Assembly: GCA_030949995.1 (NCBI GenBank)
Contig: JAUZRY010000079.1
Location: 1-64,000, forward strand
Source: Ardenticatenia bacterium
GTDB taxonomy: Bacteria; Chloroflexota; Anaerolineae; Ardenticatenales; Ardenticatenaceae
Direction: 5' to 3'
DNA: 64,000 bases
Part shown: positions 19,366 to 27,956 of the stretch, one piece after another
How positions within the stretch are numbered: the stretch's first letter is position 1
Layout: every line of letters begins with the position of its first letter
Position numbers and translations under genes: made by a program
Notes under the pieces: generated by a model
Told to the model about the DNA's origin: nothing
Databases searched by the model: none
What the model saw: only the letters and a program-made list of their open reading frames with translations

Positions 19366-19770
19366 ATGGCCCTCTACCGCGTGACAGAAGTGCTCAACTA
19401 CGGTGGTTTCTTCGCCGGTGACACGGTCTCGTTGATTGCCGTCCCCTTTGGCCACACAGAGCCCAAGTTGGACCTGGTGATTGATGAATACGTCTTCGAC
19501 AACCTGAAGGACCGCCACCGGATTGTGGCCGGGATGGTGTTGGATTTGACTGTGGAGCAAGGCCAAAAGGTGACGGCCGCGCGTGTGATGGCAGCCACGA
19601 CGAGAGAGGCACTGCGGGCCGCTGTGGGCTGCGATGCGCCGGTTCACAATGGCTACCGCATTTGTGCCTACCGCTGTCCCCATTGTCACCTCTGGGTACG
19701 AGGAGAACCGGAGCGGGTCTCCGACACCGAATGCCGCTGTCGGGTGTGCGGGGAAATGTTCACCGCCTGA
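19366..19770 (+). CDS. Conserved hypothetical protein with C-terminal zinc ribbon
   Basis: A 134-residue protein of unknown function. Residues 1-85 look like a small alpha/beta or beta domain with no motif I recognise. The last 35 residues carry CPHC and CRVC pairs (YRCPHCHLWV and ECRCRVCGEMF), a typical zinc ribbon. It starts within 5 bp of the polyprenyl-synthase stop and is convergent with hemW, so it is probably the last gene of the lgt-side plus-strand cluster. Confidence 0.7.
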   Translation: MALYRVTEVLNYGGFFAGDTVSLIAVPFGHTEPKLDLVIDEYVFDNLKDRHRIVAGMVLDLTVEQGQKVTAARVMAATTREALRAAVGCDAPVHNGYRICAYRCPHCHLWVRGEPERVSDTECRCRVCGEMFTA

Positions 19771-19781
19771 GGCCAAGAGCG

Positions 19782-21044
19782 TTACAGGAACTCCACCAAC
19801 ACCTGGTTCGCCACCAGGGCATTGTGGCGCGTCAGGCGCACGCGGTCGGAGAGCGCTTCCAACCAGCCCTCGGCCACGAGGCGGGCTATGACCTGCCCGA
19901 AGCGCGCTTCGAGGCTGAGGCCGTGGCGTTGCTCGAAGTCGGCGAAGGCCACGCCTTCTCGCACGAGCCGTAGCCCCAAGATCATATGTTCCCGCATGGC
20001 CAGGTCCGCGTCAATCGGATCGAGGGTGCGAGGGTCCAAGGCCGGCGTTGGTGCGGCGTCGGCCATGAGGCCCCGTTCGACAGCGGCGATGTAATGTTCG
20101 GGGCGTTTCAGGTTGGCGTACCGCATAGAATTGACATAACTGTGCGCGCCGGCCCCTAGGCCGGCGTACTCGTGGTTGCGCCAGTAGAGCATATTGTGGC
20201 GAGAGGCCAGAGAGGGGGTCAGGGGCTCTCCCCGGTGCAGGGCCCAATTGCTGATCTCGTAGTGCGCGTAGCCGGCTGCCTCCAGCCGTTGTCGCGCCCA
20301 CTCGTACTGCTCAGCGGCCACATCGTCATCGGGTGAACTGACCTGGCCGCTGGCAATCCAGCGGTACAGGGGCGTGCCGGGTTCTACGGTGAGCGCATAG
20401 AGGGAAAGGTGCTCAGGGGCCACGCGGAGCGCTTCTTCCAGGGAATCCTCCCACATGGCTGTGCTCTGGCCGGGCAGCCCGTACATCAAGTCCAAGTTGA
20501 TGTTGTTGAACCCCGCCGCGCGGGCCCATTCCACGGCCTCTCGAGCTCGCCGGGCCGTGTGAAGGCGCCCCAAGAAGCGCAGCAACGTGTCGTCGAACGT
20601 CTGAATGCCAAAGGAGAGGCGGTTAACGCCGAGGTGATACAGGGCACGCAGCTGCTCCGGGGAGACCGATTCTGGGTTGGCTTCAAGGGTGATTTCGGCG
20701 TCGGAGCGCAGGGAAAAAGCGGTGACACATGCGTCGATCAGGCGCTCCACGTGGGCGGGCCTCAGCAGGCTGGGGGTGCCTCCTCCGAAGAAGATGGTGT
20801 CAGCGGCCCGGTGTGCCAACGCCTTGCCGACCAGGTGAATTTCCCGCTCCAGCGCTCGGACGTAGCGTTCGGTAATGTGCTCCAAGTCGATGTAGGTGTT
20901 GAAATCGCAGTAGACGCACCGGGCCGAACAGAAGGGGATGTGAATGTAGAGCCCGAAGGGAGGCGGTTCGCTGTCCCATTGGCAGCCACCTGTTTGGGGG
21001 GGCTGCACTTGGCGAACTGCGGGCACGATGCCGGATGCGCACAT
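19782..21044 (-). CDS. hemW: Radical-SAM heme chaperone HemW-like protein
   Basis: A 420-residue member of the oxygen-independent coproporphyrinogen-oxidase-like family. IHIPFCSARCVYCDF supplies the CX3CX2C [4Fe-4S] cluster, and FFGGGTPSLL, EANPES, RLSFGIQTFDD and DLMYGLPGQ are the usual radical-SAM barrel motifs. HemW proteins insert heme into target enzymes rather than acting as HemN. The N-terminal 28 residues contain an extra Cys (GGCQW). GGAGAGG precedes the ATG. It follows apt on the same strand. Confidence 0.93.
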   Translation of the reverse strand: MCASGIVPAVRQVQPPQTGGCQWDSEPPPFGLYIHIPFCSARCVYCDFNTYIDLEHITERYVRALEREIHLVGKALAHRAADTIFFGGGTPSLLRPAHVERLIDACVTAFSLRSDAEITLEANPESVSPEQLRALYHLGVNRLSFGIQTFDDTLLRFLGRLHTARRAREAVEWARAAGFNNINLDLMYGLPGQSTAMWEDSLEEALRVAPEHLSLYALTVEPGTPLYRWIASGQVSSPDDDVAAEQYEWARQRLEAAGYAHYEISNWALHRGEPLTPSLASRHNMLYWRNHEYAGLGAGAHSYVNSMRYANLKRPEHYIAAVERGLMADAAPTPALDPRTLDPIDADLAMREHMILGLRLVREGVAFADFEQRHGLSLEARFGQVIARLVAEGWLEALSDRVRLTRHNALVANQVLVEFL

Positions 21045-21098
21045 AACCTCTCCTGTGGCCTGAGGGTGAAGTTGTGAAGTTCCGGGCAGGAGACGGGC

Positions 21099-21617
21099 CT
21101 ACTCGTACTGGATGAGGGAGAAGATCGAGTAGCCCGCGAGCTTCTCCCGACCGGAGAGGAAACAGAGTTCCACAACAAAGGCGAACCCCACCACGTGGCC
21201 GCCCAGCGTTTCCACCAGTTCGGCGGTGGCGCGGGCTGTGCCTCCCGTGGCCAGTAGATCATCCACGATGAGGACGCGTTGTCCCTCTTGGATAGCGTCC
21301 ACGTGCATCTCCAAGGTGCTGGTGCCGTACTCCAGGGCGTACTCCTTGGTGACCGTTTGGGCCGGCAGCTTGCCGAACTTGCGCACCGGCACGAAGCAGG
21401 CGTTCAGCTTGTACGCCAGGGGGGCACCGAAGATGAACCCCCGTGATTCGATGGCGACTACAACATCCACTTGATGGTCGCGGTACTCATCGACCAGCCG
21501 GTCCACCACGTGGCCAAAGGCGTGGGCGTCCTTGAGCAACGTGGTGATGTCCTTGAAAATGATGCCAGGAATGGGAAAGTCGGGAATGTCGCGGATCAGT
21601 TGTTTCAAGTGTTCCAT
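21099..21617 (-). CDS. apt: Adenine phosphoribosyltransferase
   Basis: A 172-residue enzyme converting adenine and PRPP to AMP (purine salvage). Motifs: [31 protein letters not shown], and the PRPP loop [17 protein letters not shown] 21617 has GGAGGAGA upstream; the longer frame to 21698 has no supporting site. It ends 54 bp before hemW. Confidence 0.97.
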   Translation of the reverse strand: MEHLKQLIRDIPDFPIPGIIFKDITTLLKDAHAFGHVVDRLVDEYRDHQVDVVVAIESRGFIFGAPLAYKLNACFVPVRKFGKLPAQTVTKEYALEYGTSTLEMHVDAIQEGQRVLIVDDLLATGGTARATAELVETLGGHVVGFAFVVELCFLSGREKLAGYSIFSLIQYE

Positions 21618-21706
21618 GGGTGATCTCCTCCACCGTGGTGTGCGGGACAGCAGGGGCAAGTCGTGCTGAGGGATGAACCGACCTGCCCTGATGGCCAAGA
21701 TCTACT

Positions 21707-23545
21707 TTACGGCAATTGGAGCCATTCGTCCAGCGGCGTACCGTGTTCGAAAGGAGACCACTCGAGCCCGAGGAGCACAGCAGCCGTTGCCGTCATGTCG
21801 AACAGGGGAACGGGCGCGGGGTTGGGGGAGGCGTCGGGCAGAATGTTCCGCCCCACGGCAAGGGCCCACCCGGCCATGTCGGGCGTTTCGGGCGAATACC
21901 CCGTGGCCCCGTAGCGCGTGGTGTGGCGAAAGATCTCTGTGCCGGGCCCGAGGACGAAGCGGTAGCCAGGCTGGAGCTGGACGAAGAGGGCCTCGCGCGT
22001 GCTCAGCGTCCACAGCGGTGTTTGGGCCAGCGCTTCGTCGGAGAGGAGGGTGGCCACAGGGCGCTGGCCGCTTGCTGGGTCGGTGAGGGCGGCTAACCGC
22101 TCCTTGAGAGTGGCACGTAGCTCGGCCGGGGCCTCCACGGGGGAGGCTGGCCACAGCCAGGCGATGCCCTCCTCGGCCACCACTCGCACGGGGGCCTGCG
22201 CCCAGAGAGGTTCTCCTTCCGGTGAGAGGGGCATCATATCCCACTCGATCAGGAGGGCCAGCAAGTCGATGTCGGTGTGGACCGGCGTGAACCCGTAAGG
22301 AGAGACCAGGAAGAGAGTCGTGCGGCTGAGGTCAAGGGTGCTCACCAGAGTGGCGAGCCCTGTATCGGTGGCCGTGTACGCCCGGCGGCGCACGTCGGCC
22401 AAGTCGTTTTCCCGTTGGGGTTGCCAGCCGGGCTGGGCTGGGTCCACCAAGAGCGTAGTGGGAGTCACTTGGGCAATGGCGGGCCAGACGTCATCAGGAG
22501 ATCAGGCGCGTACGTGCGGACGACCAGCGCGGAGGCGCTGGCCAGCCACGTGGTTTGTCTGGCAGCCATGCGGAGCATGTCCTCGGCGCCAATCCACCCG
22601 CGCGCGTACGCCCGTTGGTCGGCACCTGGCGGGAAGAAGCCCAGCGTGCCCCACAGGGCCCGCTCCAGTTCCGGGGGGAAGGCCCGAAAAGCGCATGGCA
22701 TTGCTTTGGAAGATGGTCAAGGTCTCCCCCTCCACCCCCTGAAATTTGAGCTCGACGCCGGCGTCGGGGGCCACTTGAAGCGAAGCCCAGGGGCGTTGGG
22801 AAGTCAGAAAGGCGCTCTCTGGCCCCACATTGCGGTCCGTGTCCAGGAGGAAGGTATCGTACTCCGTGCGCCCGTCGTCCTGAGTGTCGAGGGCCAACAT
22901 CCAGATCTCGCCCACGTCCCGCTCGTTCAACCGGAGGGGCAGGTGGCCTTCCAGGGGGGGCGCGAAGGAGGGTGGCGCGTTGGCCCAGGGGCCAGAGGGT
23001 GGAGAGAGCACCACGGTGTGCTGTGCTGCGTCGGCAAAGCGTCCTCTGGGAATGACCCAGATCGGCGGCAGCGGGGGCTCGTTCGCGTGGGGCCAGTTGA
23101 TCACGGCGGCACGCAGGCCGGCCTGTGTGGCCCGCTGCCAGAGGGATGGACGTGCCAAGACGCTCACGTCAAGGGCGTTGCTGACTGCCTTGTGGTCTGC
23201 GGGCAGGGCGCCCGTGGCCAAGCTGGCCATGCTGGGGGCGGCCAGCGGGGGTTGAACGGGCACCACGCTCGCCGTGCGTCCCCGATCAGCCAAGTGGCGG
23301 ATGGTGGGCACCGGATCGGGGCGCCGGGCGAGCAGGGAGTTCACAGCAGCCGGCGTCATGCCGGGCACGGCGACCATCACGACCTTGGGCGCGGTGGGAG
23401 CCGAGAGAATTATCTGGGGTCGAGGTGTTGGGAGTGGCGTGGCGGTGGGGAGTGGTCTCCACGTGGCCCTACACCCGGCCATCACGACGAGGAGGCCGGC
23501 CCACCACACCCATCTGAGCGGTGGCCGGTGTGCCCGGGTGGTCAC
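21707..23545 (-). CDS. Alkaline-phosphatase-superfamily (type I phosphodiesterase-like) lipoprotein, broken by two frameshifts
   Basis: A predicted 612-residue exported lipoprotein. Signal segment WVWWAGLLVVMAGC gives a lipobox Cys at about residue 19. A PT-rich spacer follows, then a phosphodiesterase/nucleotide-pyrophosphatase-like fold: KVVMVAVPGMTPAAVNSLL, QPPLAAPSMASLATGALPADH, and a later VSPYGFTPVHTDIDL block resembling the second metal site. Frame breaks at A4 22687-22690 (three restores MRFRAFPPELERALWG) and G2 22497-22498 (three restores APDLPDDVWPAIAQ) are probable errors. GTG 23545 overlaps the suhB stop by 4 bp and has GGAGGAA upstream. Substrate unknown; GPI-anchor-type or phospholipid phosphatases are possible. 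Confidence 0.7.
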
Positions 23546-24357
23546 GCCTCTTCCTCCAAATGCGTGCGGACCATCTCCAGCACCGCCGTGTGGAGGGGGC
23601 CGTTGGTCGCCACCACCACCTCGTGGGCCGGTGTCCACGGTGTGCCCTCCGCCGAGGTCACCGTGCCGCCGGCTTCCTGAACCAAGAGCGTGCCGGCGGC
23701 CGCGTCCCAGGGCGACAGGCCCAAGTTCACGTACGCGTCCAGCCATCCAGCGGCCACGTAGCTGAGGCCCAAGGCTGCGCTGCCGAAGCTACGTGCCGTG
23801 TGGCCCGGGAGGACGAACTGGGCAAAGAGGTGCGTAGCCCGCCGTCTGCGCTCCGGGGAGTGGGTCCAATCCGTGGCCAGGATTGCCTGCTCCAGGGCTG
23901 CGGTTCGGCTTGTGCTGAGGCGGCGGCCGTCGTGCCAAGCTCCTCGGCCGGCCGCTGCCCAGAAGAGCCATCCTCGCATGACCTCACATACGACACCAAT
24001 CCACGGGCGCCCTTGCCACCAGAGCCCCACACTCACGCCAAATGCGGGCAGCCCGTGGGCGAAATTGCTGGTCCCGTCGAGAGGATCCACGATCCACGTG
24101 GGTGTTTGGGGGTCGGGGGGTGGAGTGGGCGCTGTGGTCTCCTCGCTGATCACCACGTGGTCGGGGAACAGCTCCTCCAGGCGGGTTCGAATGAGGGTGT
24201 CGGCGGCCTCGTCGGCCGTGGTGACCAACTCGCGGACATCGGCCGGCTTGATGCGCACTTCCACGCCAGCCGCCCTGTGGTGATGAATGAGCTCGGCAGC
24301 TTCACGGACAATGTCCCGGGCTGCTGTCAGGTAGAGGGAGAGCGTTGTGTTCTTCAC
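23542..24357 (-). CDS. suhB: Inositol monophosphatase family protein
   Basis: A 271-residue Mg-dependent phosphatase. The metal motifs are present: ISEET, WIVDPLDGTSNFAHGLPAFGVS and, near the C-terminus, SPWDAAAGTLLVQEAGG. The likely substrate is inositol-1-phosphate or a related sugar phosphate. GTG 24357 overlaps the upstream solute-binding-protein stop by 4 bp, and its own stop overlaps the downstream lipoprotein start in the same way, so three genes are translationally coupled. Confidence 0.9.
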   Translation of the reverse strand: MKNTTLSLYLTAARDIVREAAELIHHHRAAGVEVRIKPADVRELVTTADEAADTLIRTRLEELFPDHVVISEETTAPTPPPDPQTPTWIVDPLDGTSNFAHGLPAFGVSVGLWWQGRPWIGVVCEVMRGWLFWAAAGRGAWHDGRRLSTSRTAALEQAILATDWTHSPERRRRATHLFAQFVLPGHTARSFGSAALGLSYVAAGWLDAYVNLGLSPWDAAAGTLLVQEAGGTVTSAEGTPWTPAHEVVVATNGPLHTAVLEMVRTHLEEEA

Positions 24358-25676
24358 GGCGTGTTGCTCTCGGTTAACATGTTGATGGCTTCCTGGGGAG
24401 TGAGCTCCCGGTTCAACAGTTGCACGGCCACCTCCTCGACCACTGGGCTTATGGCGGCCCATTGGGGCGACAGGGGGCGCGCGCGGGCGGCGGAGAGCCA
24501 CGGGAGCAACGCTTTCATGGGCGGCGACCACCTGGAAGACACGGCTACTTCCTCTGCTGCCCGCCGACTAATGGGGAAGGCGTTGGCGGCCAAAGCCACA
24601 ATGGCTTGGCTTTCCGGGGAGCTCAGGTAGGTCCGGATGAAGAGCCAGGAGGCCACTTTCCGGTTGATGTCGTGCGTGGCCAACATGACCAGCAGGGGCG
24701 AGGAGGCCAGCATTACGGGCTTGTCCGAGAGGGAGGGAAGGGGAGCAACGGCCCAGTGCTCGTCGTCCACCCCCTCCATGACAGCCGTGGATTCAATGCC
24801 AAAGGCCGCCTCGGCGTCAAGCACGGCTTGCATGACCTCTGTGGGCACATTCTGTGGTAGGATGGCGCCATTGTCCGCCAGCGCGCGCAAAAGGGTGGCC
24901 GTCAGCAGGAGCCCCTCGTCTTCCTCGGGCGATGGCGATGCCTCTGAGGAGGGCGGGTACGTGCTCCCCAAGGCCCACGCCAGGTTCAAGATCACGTCGG
25001 CGCGGGGTTGGAATGTCAGGCAGGGTTGGGTGCGTTCCTGAAAGGCCTGACAGGCGACCTCGAATTCGTCCCACGTGCTGGGTGGTGCGGTGAGGCGAGC
25101 TTGGCGCAACGACGAGGGGGTGTACATGAGAGCTACCACGTCGAAGCTCATGGGGACGGCCACGTAGCCTTGGTGATCAACCACATCACCGGAGGGAAAG
25201 GCGTTCAGGAAGAGATCACGCTCCACACGTTGGTCAAGATGCCACTCCTCATTGCCCACCCAGTTGGCCACATCCTGGGCCACGGCTTGCATGGCCAACA
25301 GTTCCGGCAGCGTGGAGTCGGGCACGATGAGCAGGTCGGGCAGTTGGCCAGCTTGAATGGCGGCTGTGAGATTGGCCTCCAAGTCGGACAGGGTGGCCAC
25401 GGCCTCAACAGTGATCTGGATCCCCCATTCGTTCTCCTGGTTGAAACCGTCCACGATGTGTTGCACGGCCAACTCCTCCGGCCCCGAGAGGGTATGCCAG
25501 AGGATGAGCCGTTGTCCCTCGGGAGCGATGAGCGTGGGAGTAGGGGACAACGGCGAGAGCGCAGCCTGTGGCAGCGGGGTGGGCTCGACCGGCATGGGCA
25601 GTGTCCGTTCGCACCCCACAGCCCCGACGACAATGAGCAGCACGTAGATGATGTAGAGGGCGTATTGTCTATGCAT
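24354..25676 (-). CDS. Extracellular solute-binding lipoprotein (ABC sugar-type)
   Basis: A 440-residue family-1-like binding protein. A signal peptide and lipobox (LLIVVGAVGC) are followed by a PT-rich spacer and two lobes (LILWHTLSGPEELAVQHIVDGF, LPDLLIVPDSTLPELL, VPMSFDVVALMYTPSSL). No ABC permease or ATPase gene is adjacent; instead it is coupled to suhB and follows murJ. It may serve a transporter encoded elsewhere or have lost a transport role. ATG 25676 gives a compact signal peptide; TTG 25706, with GGAGG nine bases away, is an equally possible start. Confidence 0.82.
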   Translation of the reverse strand: MHRQYALYIIYVLLIVVGAVGCERTLPMPVEPTPLPQAALSPLSPTPTLIAPEGQRLILWHTLSGPEELAVQHIVDGFNQENEWGIQITVEAVATLSDLEANLTAAIQAGQLPDLLIVPDSTLPELLAMQAVAQDVANWVGNEEWHLDQRVERDLFLNAFPSGDVVDHQGYVAVPMSFDVVALMYTPSSLRQARLTAPPSTWDEFEVACQAFQERTQPCLTFQPRADVILNLAWALGSTYPPSSEASPSPEEDEGLLLTATLLRALADNGAILPQNVPTEVMQAVLDAEAAFGIESTAVMEGVDDEHWAVAPLPSLSDKPVMLASSPLLVMLATHDINRKVASWLFIRTYLSSPESQAIVALAANAFPISRRAAEEVAVSSRWSPPMKALLPWLSAARARPLSPQWAAISPVVEEVAVQLLNRELTPQEAINMLTESNTP

Positions 25677-25711
25677 GATGTGTATGCCTCGCAGCTTGGA
25701 GTGCAACAGAG

Positions 25712-27366
25712 CTATCCTCCGGGGCCGGGTGTTCGCAGTCGTCGATCCACAAACAGCCGGTATGCCATGTGGAGCTCCTCAGCGCGGAAGAGCCAGGCGG
25801 CGCCGGCGTAGAGCCCGGCGCCGAGGAGCACGCCGATGATCCCTTGGGCCGGCGCGGGCCAGCTTTGGACGGTGGTCAAGTGGGAGCCGGCCAGGAGCAC
25901 GCCGCCCATGACAGCCGTGGCCCCTCCCAAGCGCACCACACTGCGCACCAGGCCGGGGGTGAGCAGGGCGCGCAGCCGGTGGTGGAGCAGCCAGAGGAGC
26001 ATGACCATTTCCAACGTGGTGGCCACTGTGTTGGCCAGGGCAAGGGCACCGTGAGCACCTCGGCTCAAGTCCGACGGGCTGCCGAAGCGCGGCATGAGGA
26101 AGAGGCTGAGGACGATGTTCACGACCATAGCGCCACTTCCTACGAGCACGGGGGTCATTGTGTCCCGGAGGGCGTAGAAGGCCCGGGCCGCGATTTCCAC
26201 TACCGCGTGTCCCACGAGGCCGGGCGCGTAGAAGAGCAGAGCCCACGCTACAGCCGCTGTGCTGGAGGCATCAAAGGCGCCCCGCTCGAACAGAAGCACC
26301 ACTACGGGCTCCCGCAGGACGGCGAGCCCGACGGCGGCCGGCAGAGGTGAGGAAGAGAACCGATCGCAGAACGGTCGTGAACGTGTGGCGCATGGCGCTC
26401 AGTTCAAGCCGGGCGGCTTGGGCGGCGAAGGTGGGAAAGGCCGCCGTGGCTACTGCCAGGGCAAAGATGCCTTGGGGTAACAACATGATGCGCCAGGCAT
26501 AGTCCAGGGCTGGCAGGGCACGGGGGTTTAAAAAGGAAGCCAGCACCGTGGTGACGATGAAGTTCACCTGCACAACAGCCAAGCCGGCCACGCGGGGCAC
26601 CATAAGGCGCACCACGTCGCGCACTCCGCCGGCCACGTTGGGGTCGTGAAGCCCGAGCTGCAACGAGAGCTGCGGCTGCAGGCGCCACACGGCGGGGAGC
26701 TGGACGCCCAAGTGGGCCACAGCGCCGGCCACGACGCCTGTGGCCAATCCGTAGACACCCCACCGGGGAGCCAGTGCCAAGACGCCCAGAATGATGCCCA
26801 CGTTGTAGAAGGCCGGCGCCAGGGCGGGAAACAGGAAGCGGCGGTGGGCGTGGAGTACGCCCATCACCAGGCCGCTCAGGCTGAAAATGACCGTGGAGAC
26901 CAGCATCAAGCGCATGAGGCGAACTGTCAACTCCTGGAGATGCGGAGGAAAGCCGGGTGCCAGCACGCGGGCCACAAGCCATGGGGCCAACAACGCCGTT
27001 CCGGTGGTCAACACGCCCACAATCAACGTGAGCCAGGTAGCCACGGCGCACGTCAACCGCCACCCCCCCTTCGATGTCGCCGCGGGCTTGGTAGGCGGCA
27101 AAGGTGGGAATAAAGGCTGAGGCCAGGGCTCCCCCGGCAACTAAGACGAAGAGCAGGTCGGGGATGCGAAAAGCGGCCACGTAAGCGGCCAGCTCAGGGG
27201 AGGTGGCGAAGTGGCGGGCGATCAGCACGTCCCGCAGGAGGCCCAACAAGCGACTGGAGAGGAAGGCGGCCATCACTAGCACAGCAGCACGGGCGACGTG
27301 AGCCGTGCCGGTGGCCGCTACGACGCCGGTATCATCTTGTTGTGCTGCGTGGTGTTCCCCGCTCAC
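25712..27366 (-). CDS. murJ: Lipid II flippase MurJ (MviN), broken by two frameshifts
   Basis: A predicted 550-residue, 14-helix MOP-family flippase that moves the peptidoglycan precursor lipid II outward. Recognisable blocks: SSRLLGLLRDVLIARHF, LVAGGALASAFIPTF, MLLPQGIFALAVATAAFPTFA, LLFERGAFDASSTAAV. The frame breaks at C7 27063-27069 (six restores DIEGGWRLTCAVATW) and near 26343-26348, where one extra base interrupts FLTLPAAVGLAVL. GTG 27366 is chosen after GAGGGGAG. It heads the minus-strand operon murJ, solute-binding protein, suhB, phosphatase lipoprotein. Confidence 0.9.
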
Positions 27367-27484
27367 AAGCGCTCCCCTCACGCAGCTCCCACCACCATTG
27401 GCCGATGCACGCTTTGCCCGCCGAGGTACAACTCTGCTCGCACAGGAAGCGGGGACCGGCTCGCAGGGTGTGGAAGCGCACGTC

Positions 27485-27514
27485 ATTATAGGAAAAGAGT
27501 CCAAACACGCAAAA
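27485..27514 (-). promoter_or_regulatory. Candidate promoter for the murJ operon
   Basis: On the minus strand a perfect TATAAT (27490-27485) lies about 120 bp upstream of the murJ start. The -35 region is weak (TTTGCG or TTTTGC about 17-18 bp upstream). Confidence 0.4.
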
Positions 27515-27581
27515 ATGTGCTTTCTCCCTCAACGGGAAGTGAAACATCGCCACCTGGTCATTGGGTGCTCCCGAGGAGGGT

Positions 27582-27610
27582 TTGGCGTTCCCAGAGGCTT
27601 GTGGTAAAAT
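27582..27610 (+). promoter_or_regulatory. Candidate promoter for the leader and GH18-like gene
   Basis: TTGGCG (27582-27587), 17 bp, TAAAAT (27605-27610), pointing right and divergent from murJ. Confidence 0.5.
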
Positions 27611-27874
27611 CCGGCCCTGTGACGTGTTGCACCCGGAAAAGAGGCACCAAACGGGGCCCGGAGCGAACGGAACCCCTGGGGACTGTGTCTGGCCTTGGGG
27701 GGCAGAGCTGACAACAGACGTTCGGGATGAAACGTGGTGGGGCGTGTTCTGCCGGCACACGGTCATGGGCTGGCGGAAGCGCTCAGGAGGCAGGGTGCTG
27801 TGTGGATTGTGCGCACACCCGGCGTATGTTTTGTTTCAGCAGAATGGGCAAATAGGTGCTGAGTCGACGGCCTG
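27611..27874 (+). other. Long untranslated leader or small RNA, unknown class
   Basis: About 265 nt between a promoter and an intrinsic terminator with no ribosome-bound ORF. It is rich in GC inverted repeats. I compared it by eye with T-box, 6S, tmRNA, RNase P, SRP, cobalamin, c-di-GMP and c-di-AMP consensus elements and recognised none. It is either a cis-attenuator for the downstream cell-wall-type gene or an independent small RNA. Confidence 0.35.
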
Positions 27875-27899
27875 AACCATCGTTGATCGATGGTTTTTT
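27875..27899 (+). terminator. Intrinsic terminator upstream of the GH18-like gene
   Basis: AACCATCG (27875-27882) pairs with CGATGGTT (27888-27895) around a 5-nt loop; the Ts at 27894-27899 form a T6 run. It lies 57 bp before the start codon of the next gene. Confidence 0.75.
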
Positions 27900-27956
27900 A
27901 TTTGTCCGCGTTGGGTCGAGAGCCGATGAGTGAACATGTGGGAGGAGAGCGCGAAC

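Noticed and set aside
24354..25676. Complete ABC sugar-uptake operon
   Set aside because: Only the binding protein is present; no permease or ATPase gene lies on either side.
27611..27899. 6S RNA, tmRNA, RNase P RNA, SRP RNA or a known riboswitch
   Set aside because: None of the diagnostic conserved strings for these classes could be found by eye. A covariance search would be needed to exclude divergent members.
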